Shown: positions 16,781 to 24,805 of the stretch, one piece after another
Layout: the number at the start of each line of letters is the position of its first letter
Position numbering within the stretch: the stretch's first letter is position 1
From: an uncultured Draconibacterium sp.
GTDB taxonomy: Bacteria; Bacteroidota; Bacteroidia; Bacteroidales; Prolixibacteraceae
Assembly (NCBI RefSeq): GCF_913060805.1
Contig: NZ_CAJXTC010000047.1
Location: forward strand, 1 to 35,674
DNA length: 35,674 nucleotides
Direction of reading: 5' to 3'
Position numbers and translations under genes: made by a program
Notes under the pieces: model-generated
Databases searched by the model: none
Told to the model about the DNA's origin: nothing
The model's input: the letters and a program-made list of their open reading frames with translations, nothing else

Positions 16781-17166
16781 AGGCTTTTATTTATTGTTTA
16801 CATAAGCATCTTTGTAATAACATTTAAGACCCGGTTTTCGGATGACAACTTGAAACGCATTTTTGAGTCGAAGCGGAGCATAAATTCAATTATTGGTTCT
16901 TCGTGCTGGGGATAAACCTTTATAATTAAGACTAGTTCATCTTCTTTATAACCACAAGATGTTTATTTTGTTTAACCAACTGGATAAAAGGAAGTTTCGC
17001 AAACCGAAATGCCAATAAAATCACGAGCAAAAACAAAGGCTCCGGGCGACGCCAAGTCACCTGAAGCCTTCTTAAATCCGCAATATCGTCATCAAAAGTT
17101 GTTGTAGATTATTGTTGTACCAGAGTCAACGAATGTTGCGGATGAATTGATAAAATATCCTGAAGG
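16781..17166. other. Intergenic gap of 386 bp
   Basis: It holds the presumed promoter region of the transporter operon and, at 17028-17070, the terminator of the lipoprotein gene. I see no gene or repeat in the rest. Confidence 0.5.
17028..17070 (-). terminator. Probable terminator of the lipoprotein gene
   Basis: Read on the minus strand, AAGGCT...AGCCTT ends (17065-17070 and 17036-17041) enclose further partly paired GC-rich sequence and are followed by TTGTTTTTGC. Confidence 0.5.
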
Positions 17167-17598
17167 TTATTTCACGCGTATATATTTTTCCATTCGGTAA
17201 TTGTCTTTATCGTAACTCCAATCAACGTTAACCGGGTTAATCTGAATAAGCGTATCGCCTTTAAACTCAATTAGCAATCGTTCGTCTTTTCCTACGTAAT
17301 CCTGCGAAACATGAAAATCGATATGTTCCGTGTAATGATTTCCATCGAGGGTATAAGTTCCGTTGCCGTAATTCGGATTGTTTGTGCCTTCGGAGATAAA
17401 CTCGCCAACAAACAAAAAATACTCTCCCGACCAGCTTTTTAGTTGTTCTCCATCGGCATTTCCGGGAACGGTCCAAGCCACTTTTCCATCCACAATACTT
17501 TTATATTCAACTAATTTCCAGGTTCCTTCGAGCCTGTTTACCGGCGTAGAACAAGAAAGAAGAAGGACTGTAACAAAAAGTAGAATGAGCTTTTTCAT
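17167..17598 (-). CDS. Small lipocalin-like lipoprotein
   Basis: A 143-residue protein with a lipoprotein signal (MKKLILLFVTVLLLSC, Cys16). The mature part starts with GTWKLVEYKS, the G-x-W motif of lipocalin-like single-domain lipoproteins, and continues as predicted beta strands (YGNGTYTLDGNHYTEHI, ERLLIEFKGDTLIQI). It resembles the DUF4488-type group common in Bacteroidota, whose ligand is unknown. It is monocistronic, with a hairpin downstream, and divergent from the acyl-CoA dehydrogenase gene across nearly 500 bp. Confidence 0.8.
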   Translation of the reverse strand: MKKLILLFVTVLLLSCSTPVNRLEGTWKLVEYKSIVDGKVAWTVPGNADGEQLKSWSGEYFLFVGEFISEGTNNPNYGNGTYTLDGNHYTEHIDFHVSQDYVGKDERLLIEFKGDTLIQINPVNVDWSYDKDNYRMEKYIRVK

Positions 17599-17786
17599 AA
17601 TTTCTGATTTTTGGTGAATTGTTGGTTTTTGTGTAAAAACTGGTAATTAGCTATCGTCTTTTTTGGCTGTCCACAAATTACCGATCAACCGGGAAGGAGA
17701 ATTATTTCTAACAATCGTTTCATGCCTCGATTTTTTGGTAAAATACGGATGTGGGTAAATGCAGTATAAGGAGAGTGGGCCTTTAG

Positions 17787-17840
17787 AACTGTTTTGCGAT
17801 TAAAATCCGCCCGGGATTGTAGCCCTTTGTCAAAACAGTT
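17787..17840. repeat. 10-bp inverted repeat with 34-nt spacer
   Basis: AACTGTTTTG and its exact complement CAAAACAGTT. The pair could form a stem in the leader RNA or a bipartite protein site; its role is unknown. Confidence 0.55.
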
Positions 17841-17878
17841 GGGGAGCGACTTGAACGTCGTTTTAGTTCTTATGTGCT

Positions 17879-17894
17879 AAAATGTCAACATTTT
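17879..17894. promoter_or_regulatory. Palindrome AAAATGTCAACATTTT, possible operator
   Basis: A perfect 7-bp inverted repeat around CA, 201 bp before the acyl-CoA dehydrogenase start. Size and symmetry suit a dimeric repressor, but no candidate regulator is adjacent. Confidence 0.35.
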
Positions 17895-18094
17895 CGTCCA
17901 TCCTAAAACAGGAACAAAAAGTTACGAAAAAACAGGAAGATACGCAATAGAACTCCCTGTTTGGCACACATCGGTTTATAAAAATTTCGAGCTTAATGTG
18001 GCAAAGAATGTTTTTGGTCAGAACAATATGCGACAGATTTCGTTTAAGTAAACCTGACAGCTTTAATATGCTTCTATCATTATAAATCAAATCT

Positions 18095-19642
18095 ATGCAA
18101 ACAGCAACAACCGGGTCAACACCGGTTTCAAATAACAATGCCCCCTCATCTATTCCGTTTTCAGAATTTTTAGAGAACCTGAAGGCTAAAATGAAACAGG
18201 TTTTTCATGTGCGTGCTGATATCGATCAGCTGAGTTTAAAACGCGGACTTCCGCCGTTTGTAATGCGCGAAATTATGTCGGTAAATCCACTGTCGGTGGG
18301 TATTCCAACACAATATGGCGGACGCGGTGGTGTGATGAAGGAAAACATTGGTTTGCTGGCAGCGGCTTCGTACGAGTCGTTGGCACTGTCGCTTACATTT
18401 GGTATTAACTCGGCCTTGTTTCTGCAGCCTTTTGGCAAGTTTGGTCAGGAAGAAGTAAAAGCACCCGTTTTCAATCGTTTTTTAAACGATAAAGCCATGG
18501 GCGGATTGATGATTACCGAACCGGATTATGGCAGCGATGCCTTAAATATGCAAACGTCGTACACCGAATCGGAGTCGAAATATCACCTGAAAGGTAAAAA
18601 ACACTGGGCCGGATTAACCGGCTGGGCCGACTTTTGGTTGCTTTCGGCACGTCAGCAGTCAAAATCGGAGAAACTACAGCGCGACATCGATTTCTTTTTG
18701 TGCGATGTAACGGCACCCGGACAAAATATTGTGGTGGAAGAGTTTTTTGAAAACCTTGGTTTATATGCCATTCCGTACGGACGAAACCGTATTGATGTGC
18801 AGTTGCCGCAAGCGCATAAACTGGTACCCGAAACAACGGGTGTTAAAATGATGCTCGACTTGTTACACCGTAGCCGTATGCAATTTCCGGGAATGGGAAT
18901 GGGCTTTATTCAGCGCATGCTCGACGAAGCTTTAACACATTGCAAGGAACGAATGGTGGGCGGAAAAAGCCTGTTTAACTACGACCGCGTACAACATCGT
19001 TTGTCGAAACTGCAGGCTTCGTATACCATTTGCTCGGCCATGTGTGCCAACAGCAGCGAAAAAGCCGGTTTGGATGTCGACCTTTCGTCACATGGAATGG
19101 AAGCCAACGCCGTAAAGAGTGTGATAACCGATTTAATGCAGGAAGCTGCCCAGTCGGTGGTTCAGCTGGTGGGCGCCAAAGCTTATAAACTCAACCATAT
19201 TGCCGGACGTGGAACTGCCGACAGCCGGCCATTCCAGATCTTTGAAGGATCGAATGATATCCTTTATGCGCAGATTTCGGAGGGGCTGGTAAAAATGATG
19301 AAACGTGCCAAAGAGCGTAACTTATTTCAGTTTCTGAAAGGATATGACCTGACCGATAAAGCGGTTCATTTTGTAAAAAACCAGGTCGATTTTAATCTCG
19401 ATCTTCAGATACCACAGCGCAAGTTGGTTGAAATGGGTAAGATAATTGGCCGCGTAATTTCGCTGAACCAGGTGTTAGACCTATCGGAGAAAGGCTATAA
19501 CAAGGATTTGATCGATGGTAGTGTGGCATTTCTGCAACAGGAGATCACCAAACTAATGTCGGCCTTTAACTTTAAAAACGAGGAAAAAGTGGTTGATGGC
19601 TACGACGAAAATACATCATGGCTGAACTTTGTGGCGGGGTAA
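18095..19642 (+). CDS. Acyl-CoA dehydrogenase family protein
   Basis: A 515-residue flavoenzyme of the acyl-CoA dehydrogenase fold, which introduces a 2,3-double bond into acyl-CoA with FAD. The N-terminal helical domain, a middle beta domain starting GGLMITEPDYGSDAL (137-150) with KGKKHWAGLTGWAD (166-179), and a C-terminal helical domain with the catalytic-type EGSNDIL (Glu384) are all present. It is longer than the usual 380-400 residues: about 60 extra residues at the N-terminus and about 100 beyond the EGSN motif, a divergent class. No electron-transfer flavoprotein, thiolase or CoA ligase genes are beside it, so the substrate and pathway are open. Palindromic repeats begin 15 bp after its stop. 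Confidence 0.87.
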   Translation: MQTATTGSTPVSNNNAPSSIPFSEFLENLKAKMKQVFHVRADIDQLSLKRGLPPFVMREIMSVNPLSVGIPTQYGGRGGVMKENIGLLAAASYESLALSLTFGINSALFLQPFGKFGQEEVKAPVFNRFLNDKAMGGLMITEPDYGSDALNMQTSYTESESKYHLKGKKHWAGLTGWADFWLLSARQQSKSEKLQRDIDFFLCDVTAPGQNIVVEEFFENLGLYAIPYGRNRIDVQLPQAHKLVPETTGVKMMLDLLHRSRMQFPGMGMGFIQRMLDEALTHCKERMVGGKSLFNYDRVQHRLSKLQASYTICSAMCANSSEKAGLDVDLSSHGMEANAVKSVITDLMQEAAQSVVQLVGAKAYKLNHIAGRGTADSRPFQIFEGSNDILYAQISEGLVKMMKRAKERNLFQFLKGYDLTDKAVHFVKNQVDFNLDLQIPQRKLVEMGKIIGRVISLNQVLDLSEKGYNKDLIDGSVAFLQQEITKLMSAFNFKNEEKVVDGYDENTSWLNFVAG

Positions 19643-19656
19643 AATCCGGATAAAAT

Positions 19657-19931
19657 ATTTCGTCCCTACAGGACTTGATGAATTCATGCTATGAATCATC
19701 TACCAAGATTTCGTCCCTCCGGGACTGCAACTCGTTTGCGAGTGTTGGAGGCTTTTGCCGTCCTTACATCCCTTGGGGATTTTGATTAATACATTGGAAA
19801 CTTATACCTCTTTAAAGTCCCGTAGGGACGCTATATTGGTAGAGAAATAAGAATCACATCCATGAAGTCCCGGAGGGACGGAATATCGGTAAAACAGCAA
19901 GTATCTGCCGAAGAAGTGCCGTAGGTACGAC
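19657..19931. repeat. Cluster of short palindromes, left of the IS200-like gene
   Basis: Imperfect palindromes of the form CGTCCC-nnn-GGGAC recur every ~50 bp: 19657-19677, 19708-19728 and a degenerate copy near 19757-19780 in one orientation, then 19815-19831, 19864-19884 and 19913-19931 (GTGCC-GTA-GGTAC variant) in the opposite orientation. Spacer sequences differ. They behave like REP sequences of the adjacent HUH transposase. Confidence 0.85.
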
Positions 19932-20470
19932 ACAAAACCAGGATTATACCGGCCTAAAAATATAACGTTCATCAAAGGGAACATCAAAATCCTCTAGAAA
20001 CTGGATGTATTCTTCGGTAAACGTTTTTGTTTTATGATGCTCTTTTTGATTTTCGATATAATCAGCTACCCGGCTAATTTGCGATTTACTGTACGAAAAA
20101 GCGCCAAATCCCTCTTGCCACGAGAATCTACCCGAAACAAAATTATTTTGATTGATCCATTTTGAAGAATTTGCTTTCACATCCTGCATCAATGACGAAA
20201 GAGATTGATTGGGTCTCAATCCGAAAAGGATGTGTATATGGTCTGGCATTCCATTAATTGTCAACAATTTGTGTCCGTTGTTTTGGATAATCCCCGTTAT
20301 GTATCGATACAAATCAGATTCCCAATCGGGACGAATTACACACAATCGGTTTTGAACGGAAAAGACGGCTTGAATATGAATTTGGGTGTATGTGTTTGCC
20401 ATAACATTTGTGTTTGATGCATCTAAAATTACAAAATGTCGATTAATTGTTTCGTACCTGCGGCACTTTT
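19913..20470. mobile_element. IS200/IS605-like element or domesticated TnpA with flanking hairpins
   Basis: The transposase gene is bracketed by matching hairpins in opposite orientation: the GTGCCGTAGGTACGA form at 19913-19931, after its stop, and the TCGTACCTGCGGCACTT form at 20451-20470, before its start. These could be subterminal hairpins of left and right ends. Exact ends and target site cannot be fixed from one copy. Confidence 0.45.
19944..20402 (-). CDS. tnpA: IS200/IS605-like Y1 (HUH) transposase
   Basis: With the start at 20402 (MANTYTQIHIQAVFSVQNR) the protein has 152 residues, the standard length of IS200-type TnpA; an upstream in-frame ATG at 20483 would add 27 residues that overlap the flanking hairpin and are less likely. 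The metal-binding motif is H55-I-H57 in GMPDHIHILF, and the nucleophile is probably Tyr115 in VADYIENQKEHH. Other family marks are VKANSSKWIN and SWQEGFGAFSYSKSQ. The protein cuts single-stranded DNA at hairpin-marked ends. No TnpB/RNA-guided nuclease gene accompanies it. The frame is intact. Confidence 0.92.
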   Translation of the reverse strand: MANTYTQIHIQAVFSVQNRLCVIRPDWESDLYRYITGIIQNNGHKLLTINGMPDHIHILFGLRPNQSLSSLMQDVKANSSKWINQNNFVSGRFSWQEGFGAFSYSKSQISRVADYIENQKEHHKTKTFTEEYIQFLEDFDVPFDERYIFRPV

Positions 20471-20563
20471 GTTGTTTGATCAATCTTTTTCTACCGGGAT
20501 TTCGTCCCGATGGGACTGCACTTCTTCCTCAGATGCTATCGTTATTCCGTCCCGATGGGACTG
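20451..20563. repeat. Palindromes right of the IS200-like gene
   Basis: Three hairpins: the TCGTACCTGCGGCACTT form (20451-20470) and two copies of TCGTCCCGATGGGACTGC or its near-identical version (20498-20520 and 20544-20563). They match the cluster on the left side. Confidence 0.8.
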
Positions 20564-20719
20564 CTAGCAGGGTCAGAGAAGCCTGCAATATAATATCAAA
20601 TTGTTAACTCAAAACAATATTTCAATTACATTTTGACATCATATTCGAAAATATTACGATCATTATCAAAAAATAACGAGATTATAATTTCATTTTATCA
20701 ATCAACTAATTATATAATC

Positions 20720-20938
20720 ATGTCAAAAGAAAAAGTTTTTGAGTTTCTGGATAAAGGTGCTGATGACCGTCAGTTTCGTGTTAAGTACGACAACTGTTTC
20801 TCGATGGAGGAATTTTGTAAAATGGCCGCAGAAGATGGCTTCGAGTTTTCTGTTGATGATTTAAAAGCTGCTTTACGCGAAAACGGCGACGATTTTGATT
20901 CCTACGGTAATCCGCCCAAAAAAGGAATCTGGGTGTAA
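20720..20938 (+). CDS. Nif11-like (leader-peptide family) small protein
   Basis: From the ATG at 20720 it encodes 72 residues beginning MSKEKVFEFLDKGADD. The arrangement - FLDK, a charged helix, SMEEFCKMAAEDGFEFSVDDL - is that of the Nif11/nitrogen-fixation-like leader domain, known from RiPP precursors. The C-terminus reads SYGNPPKKGIWV, with no Gly-Gly cleavage site and no Cys/Ser/Thr-rich core. So it looks like a leader-only or standalone version. No maturase, protease or ABC exporter is in the window. The upstream region is very A+T-rich. Its stop codon directly abuts repeat R1-A, so the tail of the gene may have been set by the repeat's insertion (inference). An earlier in-frame ATG at 20633 is judged less likely. 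Confidence 0.72.
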   Translation: MSKEKVFEFLDKGADDRQFRVKYDNCFSMEEFCKMAAEDGFEFSVDDLKAALRENGDDFDSYGNPPKKGIWV

Positions 20939-21094
20939 GGATTGCTTCGGTCGCTTCACTCCCTCGCAATGACAGTGGTTAATTAAGCGTAAAGCAGCGG
21001 ACAACAAACAAAATCATATCACCACAATTCACTGCTGTCCGCTGCCTGATATAATAAAAATGATAATGTCATTGCGAGCGTAGAGAAGCAATCT
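20939..21094. repeat. R1 repeat, copy A
   Basis: Left arm GGATTGCTTCGG...CGCAATGAC (20939-20973), inner hairpin GCAGCGGACA (20994-21003) with TGTCCGCTGC (21036-21045), and right arm GTCATTGCGAGC...GAAGCAATCT (21068-21094). The downstream tail module is missing. It starts at the base after the Nif11-like stop codon. Confidence 0.9.
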
Positions 21095-21171
21095 AACCCA
21101 CCAAAACCGGAATTAAGAAAATCGCTGACAGAGCCGTTGTGAAGAAAGAGCAACATTTCTGTAAACATTTC

Positions 21172-21179
21172 TACTTTTG
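21172..21179 (+). promoter_or_regulatory. Probable -7 element for the MFS gene
   Basis: TACTTTTG matches TAnnTTTG, 18 bp before the ATG. No clear TTTG partner lies upstream, and the leader would be very short. Confidence 0.4.
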
Positions 21180-21197
21180 CAGCCTTGTATATAGGTC

Positions 21198-22475
21198 ATG
21201 CGAATTTTTAAAGGTTTAAATCCACAGGAAAGGCTCACTTTAAAGCTGCATCTGTTCTACTCGGGCATTGAGGGAATAGCTGCCGGCGCCTTGCTGCTTA
21301 CGGAGTTTATTTTCATTAAATCGCTAAAAGGCAGCAATGTACAGCTGGCGTTTCTGTTTCAGTTTAATATGGTGGTGTTTTTGTTTGCCATGGTGGCCAA
21401 CGAAATTCTACGCCGTTATACCAACCGAAAAGTTCTGCTGCGCAGTATTGCCATCATTTCCAAACTGCCGTTGGTAGGTCTGGCCTTTTTTCCCGATGTA
21501 AGTCACCAGAAAGGACTTCCGCCCATTTATCACACTTTTTTCCTGGCCATTTTTCTGCTTTATTTTATGTCACGCATTGTGGCAATCCCCTCGGTAAATC
21601 AGTATTTAAAAGGGAATTACCGGCACGAAAATTTTGGGCGCCTGTTTAGCTACTCCGTTACGCTGCAAAAAGTGGCCATGCTGCTTTCTACTTTTGCCGC
21701 CGGTGTGCTGCTCGACTGGAATCCCAATTCCTACAAAGTATTTTATCCCATTGTTGGCATCCTGGCGATTGTCTCCATCTTTCAGCTCACCAAAATAAAG
21801 TTCGTTCAGAAGGAAGAGGTCATCGATACGCCTTTGTGGAAATCGTTGCACCAGTCGTTTATACGGATTTTCCAGATCCTGAAAAACAACCGGGCATTCC
21901 GGCATCTCGAAATCGGCTTTATGCTTTATGGTTTTGCCTGGATGAGTACACACGCCGTAATTACCATTTTTTACGAGCGCGCTCTTCACCTTAACTATTC
22001 GAGCGTGGCCTTTTATAACAATGCTTTTAATATTGTTGCGATTGCTTTTTTACCTTCTTTCGGAAAGATTATTGGCAAACGCGATCCCCGGCGCTTTAGC
22101 CTAATTACTTTTGGTTCGCTGATGCTGTTTATCCTGTTTACCGCACTAACCGAGTACTACAACGGCTACACCGAAATTTTTGGCATAAAAATTTACTACA
22201 TGCTTATGGTGGCTGTTTTCTTTAACGGACTGTTTATGGGAAGTATGCCCATTTTGTGGGGTATTGGCAGCAGTTATTTTTGCCAGCCCGACGAAGCGGC
22301 CGATTACCAGAGTGTGCACCTGTTTTTAACCGGACTGCGTGCTTTAATGGCACCGGTTATTGGTATAAAATTATACGAATGGGCCGGTTTTAGCTACACC
22401 TATGCTACCGGTATTGTATTCCTGGCATTTGCTATAATTCTGATGATCTGGTCGGAGAAGCGGGTGGCTAGATAG
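21198..22475 (+). CDS. MFS transporter, substrate unknown
   Basis: A 425-residue polytopic membrane protein with about 12 helices in the major facilitator pattern. Recognisable parts are the helix 2-3 loop NEILRRYTNRKVLLR, a central basic cytoplasmic stretch after IFQLTKIKFVQKEE, and a C-terminal half starting MLYGFAWMSTHAVITIF. It does not carry signatures that let me assign a substrate. It stands alone on the plus strand, flanked on both sides by R1 repeats. Confidence 0.85.
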   Translation: MRIFKGLNPQERLTLKLHLFYSGIEGIAAGALLLTEFIFIKSLKGSNVQLAFLFQFNMVVFLFAMVANEILRRYTNRKVLLRSIAIISKLPLVGLAFFPDVSHQKGLPPIYHTFFLAIFLLYFMSRIVAIPSVNQYLKGNYRHENFGRLFSYSVTLQKVAMLLSTFAAGVLLDWNPNSYKVFYPIVGILAIVSIFQLTKIKFVQKEEVIDTPLWKSLHQSFIRIFQILKNNRAFRHLEIGFMLYGFAWMSTHAVITIFYERALHLNYSSVAFYNNAFNIVAIAFLPSFGKIIGKRDPRRFSLITFGSLMLFILFTALTEYYNGYTEIFGIKIYYMLMVAVFFNGLFMGSMPILWGIGSSYFCQPDEAADYQSVHLFLTGLRALMAPVIGIKLYEWAGFSYTYATGIVFLAFAIILMIWSEKRVAR

Positions 22476-22480
22476 AAGGA

Positions 22481-22824
22481 AAAGATTACTTCGGTCGTTC
22501 CACTCCCTTGTAGTGACATTCCCATTTAGCTATAAACGCCGCGGACCGTAAACAATTTTGCCCGGATGGACTTTATCATGGTCCGCGGCCAATCCTATCC
22601 TATAGCCAATGTCATTGCGAGTGTAGCGAAGCAATCTATACCACCCCACCGCTGTAAACGCGGTTCCCCCCTCCTGGCAGGAGGGGAAACTTCTTGCTAG
22701 CAATTTACTTTTTAGTTCCAATTCATTTACAGGCCAAATTTAGCTACGCTGATTTTCAATTCTCCTCCTTGCAGGAGGAGTGGGCTTTTGCGACGCAGGA
22801 GTAAAAGGTTGAGGTGGTAATTTC
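22481..22824. repeat. R1 repeat, copy B (near full length, with tail)
   Basis: Left arm from 22481, inner hairpin GCCGCGGACC...GGTCCGCGGC (22539-22590), right arm (22611-22637), then the tail: CACCCCACCGCTGTAAACGC, a CCTCCTGGCAGGAGG hairpin, and a closing segment with CTCCTCCTTGCAGGAGGAG and TTGAGGTGGT. It begins 5 bp after the MFS stop and fills this 455-bp gap. Confidence 0.88.
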
Positions 22825-22929
22825 CCTGGCAACTATTTGCGTACTTAAAACAAAAAAGAGACATACAATGTACGCCTCTTTCTAATCCATTCTGTTGTAA
22901 AGAATTATTTGCTATGGATCATCAATCAT

Positions 22930-23688
22930 CTAATCATGTTTACCCCAGTGTTTGTGCTCGTGGTACGAGTACTGCTTTTTACCAAGGTTCTTCCGGATGG
23001 TGTAGTAAATCTCGCGGTTGCTGTGCCTTGATATTACAATTACGCCATCGGTAAGTGTAGCATTGTTCAAATCATTCGGATCGATATCCTCCATCAATTC
23101 ACTAAGGCTCAACTGGATGTAGCTGGTAATATCGATACTCTCCTCGCCAACGTCAACACTGTCTTTCTCGGTTTTAAACATTACGTCGTCGTCGATTTTT
23201 ACTTCTACTGGCAATGTTGCAGTGCTGCCGTAAAACGTTCCGGCCATATAAAACACAGGCATATCGTGTGCATCGTCCTCTTCGCCTTTTACCTCAATTT
23301 CAATCTCGTCGTAAAAGCCGGGTTGCAACACAAAATTTCCGAATGTGAGATCAGGATTTAACAAATCGGCAAACTGTGGCCCGCTCCATTTGTACTCAAT
23401 TTCAATCGAATCGCGGTGTGTTACCTGGCTTTTTAATTCGGCTTCGAACTTAATGTACGAGATCATTAAATGAACCGAGTCCCATTCCATATACATCGAG
23501 TCGGCCGAAACGGATTTTAACCCGGAGCCATCAACGGGTAAAGAGAAACTTTTGTCTAAAGCTTCAATCTGAACACTGAGTTTTGAATCGCCGGTGTTAT
23601 CAAAATCGGTATCCTGGCACGACCATAAACCGAAGCCAAAAAAGGTAATGATGAAAAGTAGTGCAATCTGTTTTTTCATTGTTTCCAT
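22930..23688 (-). CDS. Lipoprotein of unknown function, possibly DUF4382-like
   Basis: A 252-residue lipoprotein (signal peptide ending LWSC, Cys24; the ATG at 23679 would give Cys21 and is an equally good start). The mature part is an acidic beta-rich domain with SVQIEALDKSF, DSVHLMISYIKFEAEL, QPGFYDEIEIEVKG and VDVGEESIDITSYIQLSLSEL. This layout recalls the DUF4382-type surface lipoproteins of Bacteroidota (weak recognition). The C-terminus is His-rich (YHEHKHWGKHD), possibly metal-binding. It is monocistronic. Confidence 0.7.
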   Translation of the reverse strand: METMKKQIALLFIITFFGFGLWSCQDTDFDNTGDSKLSVQIEALDKSFSLPVDGSGLKSVSADSMYMEWDSVHLMISYIKFEAELKSQVTHRDSIEIEYKWSGPQFADLLNPDLTFGNFVLQPGFYDEIEIEVKGEEDDAHDMPVFYMAGTFYGSTATLPVEVKIDDDVMFKTEKDSVDVGEESIDITSYIQLSLSELMEDIDPNDLNNATLTDGVIVISRHSNREIYYTIRKNLGKKQYSYHEHKHWGKHD

Positions 23689-23909
23689 ATTTATGATTGA
23701 TTATGTGTTTCCAGGCTTACACAAGCACAGTGCCAATTGTGCCATAAAATCCAAGACACACTTAACCAGCAGATTAAAACGTTCTCCTATTTCATCGGGA
23801 TTATCAAATCGAAAACGTTTTATCATTTTGATAATTATTAGGACCCTAAAATTTAAGCCATCGTTACAAACAATGGGGTAGGTTGTTAAACAGTTTCTTC
23901 TGGTTAAAT

Positions 23910-24182
23910 CACGCGAAGCCCGGAGACTTCGGGGAAGCAGCAGCTGTGAAGCAATCTGTTATTTTACTACCCCATCCGTCGGCTGACGGATACCACCCTC
24001 CTGATCCCTCTTTGTCGGCCAGCGCGCGAGCCTTACCCTGACATTTCCCCCTGTGACCTCTCTGTCCGTCCTTCCCGAATGCCTTACGCTGGACATCTCT
24101 CCTGAAGGAGAGAAAGAGCGGAAGATTCGATTTCAGGAAACAAAGCGGAATATCTGATTTTATGGAGGGGAAATTTTCGTGC
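23910..24182. repeat. R1 repeat, copy C (degenerate, with nested inserts)
   Basis: A fragment of the right arm (GTGAAGCAATCTG) leads into the ACCCCA tail. The tail is interrupted by TCCGTCGGCTGACGGA (23975-23990) and by a module containing TCGGCCAGCGCGCGAGCC and GGAAACAAAGCGGAATATC that also occurs in copy J. The inner GCGGACG hairpin is absent. Confidence 0.75.
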
Positions 24183-24196
24183 TAAAGAACAAACGT

Positions 24197-24238
24197 AAAA
24201 AGCCGGGGCTGTATCATCAGTGTAGATACAGCCCCGGC
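24197..24238 (-). terminator. Strong terminator of the SnoaL-like gene
   Basis: A perfect 14-bp stem GCCGGGGCTGTATC/GATACAGCCCCGGC with a 9-nt loop (24202-24238). On the minus strand it is followed by TTTTTACG. Confidence 0.88.
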
Positions 24239-24272
24239 CTCTGTTCGTTGCTTTATTGATGGGATGCAGGTA

Positions 24273-24737
24273 CTAATCCACTGTTTCTTTCATATGCAGC
24301 TCCATACCTATTTGCTGCATCATACCCAGCTCATCAAACAGCTCGTTTTCTTCAACGATTTTTCCATGCTCCAGCCGGCAAACAGTATAAGCCTGCATTT
24401 TAACTTCTTTTCCGCTTGCAGGAATCCCTTCCAAATCGCCGGTATGCACACAAGTAAATAAAACACGGGTAAATATCTTATCATGACTAACAACTGTATC
24501 CAGAATTTCCACATGCGATTGTTCAAAAGCCGCGGCATACATCTTATACAGATTTTTATACTCTTCAATTCCGGTACAGGTCATATTTGGTGAACTATAC
24601 ACAACATCAGGTGCCAGACACTCATCAAGCACAGCAATATTACGCTTGTTCCACAATTCATCATACACGTGCTCAATAAGCTTTTTGTTTCTACGCTCTT
24701 GTTCTTGTAAATGTCTAAATTCTTCGGATTCTAACAT
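24273..24737 (-). CDS. SnoaL-like / ester cyclase domain protein
   Basis: A 154-residue cytoplasmic protein of the NTF2-like SnoaL group. Landmarks are the first helix and strand (ELWNKRNIAVLDECLAPDVVYSSP), then CTGIEEYKNLYKMYAAAF, and the conserved C-terminal block HTGDLEGIPASGKEV ... GKIVEENELFDELGMMQQIG. Members include polyketide cyclases and many uncharacterised hydrolase or isomerase-like proteins, so no reaction can be assigned here. A strong hairpin ends the transcript. Confidence 0.85.
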   Translation of the reverse strand: MLESEEFRHLQEQERRNKKLIEHVYDELWNKRNIAVLDECLAPDVVYSSPNMTCTGIEEYKNLYKMYAAAFEQSHVEILDTVVSHDKIFTRVLFTCVHTGDLEGIPASGKEVKMQAYTVCRLEHGKIVEENELFDELGMMQQIGMELHMKETVD

Positions 24738-24805
24738 GGCATTATAATTTTTGGTTACGCCGGATTATACGGTTAATGAACCAAAAAGTTTTTGAGGAAA
24801 AGGGC

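Larger units (their letters stand above)
17599..18094. other. Divergent intergenic region of about 500 bp with inverted repeats
   Basis: No gene is credible here; an overlapping minus-strand frame (17863-18138) lacks features. Two palindromic features stand out: AACTGTTTTG (17787-17796) with CAAAACAGTT (17831-17840), an exact 10-bp inverted repeat with a 34-nt spacer, and AAAATGT-CA-ACATTTT (17879-17894). They lie upstream of the dehydrogenase gene and may be regulatory or structural. Confidence 0.5.

Noticed and set aside
16801-17000. Possible riboswitch or leader RNA upstream of the MFS-APC operon
   Set aside because: I saw no conserved riboswitch motif or convincing stem arrangement in this gap.
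17863-18138. Minus-strand 91-codon frame
   Set aside because: It overlaps the start of the acyl-CoA dehydrogenase gene and has many Cys and hydrophobic residues with no family match; it is probably chance.
19657-19931. Regularly spaced repeats resembling a CRISPR array
   Set aside because: Units are only about 17-20 bp, imperfect, occur in both orientations and have spacers of varying length; no cas genes are present. They fit REP hairpins of the neighbouring HUH transposase.
19944-20483. Longer start (ATG at 20483) for the IS200-like transposase
   Set aside because: The extra 27 residues run through the flanking hairpin at 20451-20470, and the start at 20402 gives the family's normal length and its usual N-terminus.
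20633-20938. Earlier start for the Nif11-like gene
   Set aside because: The added 29 residues are low-complexity from A+T-rich DNA; the ATG at 20720 gives the typical MSKEKVxEFL beginning.
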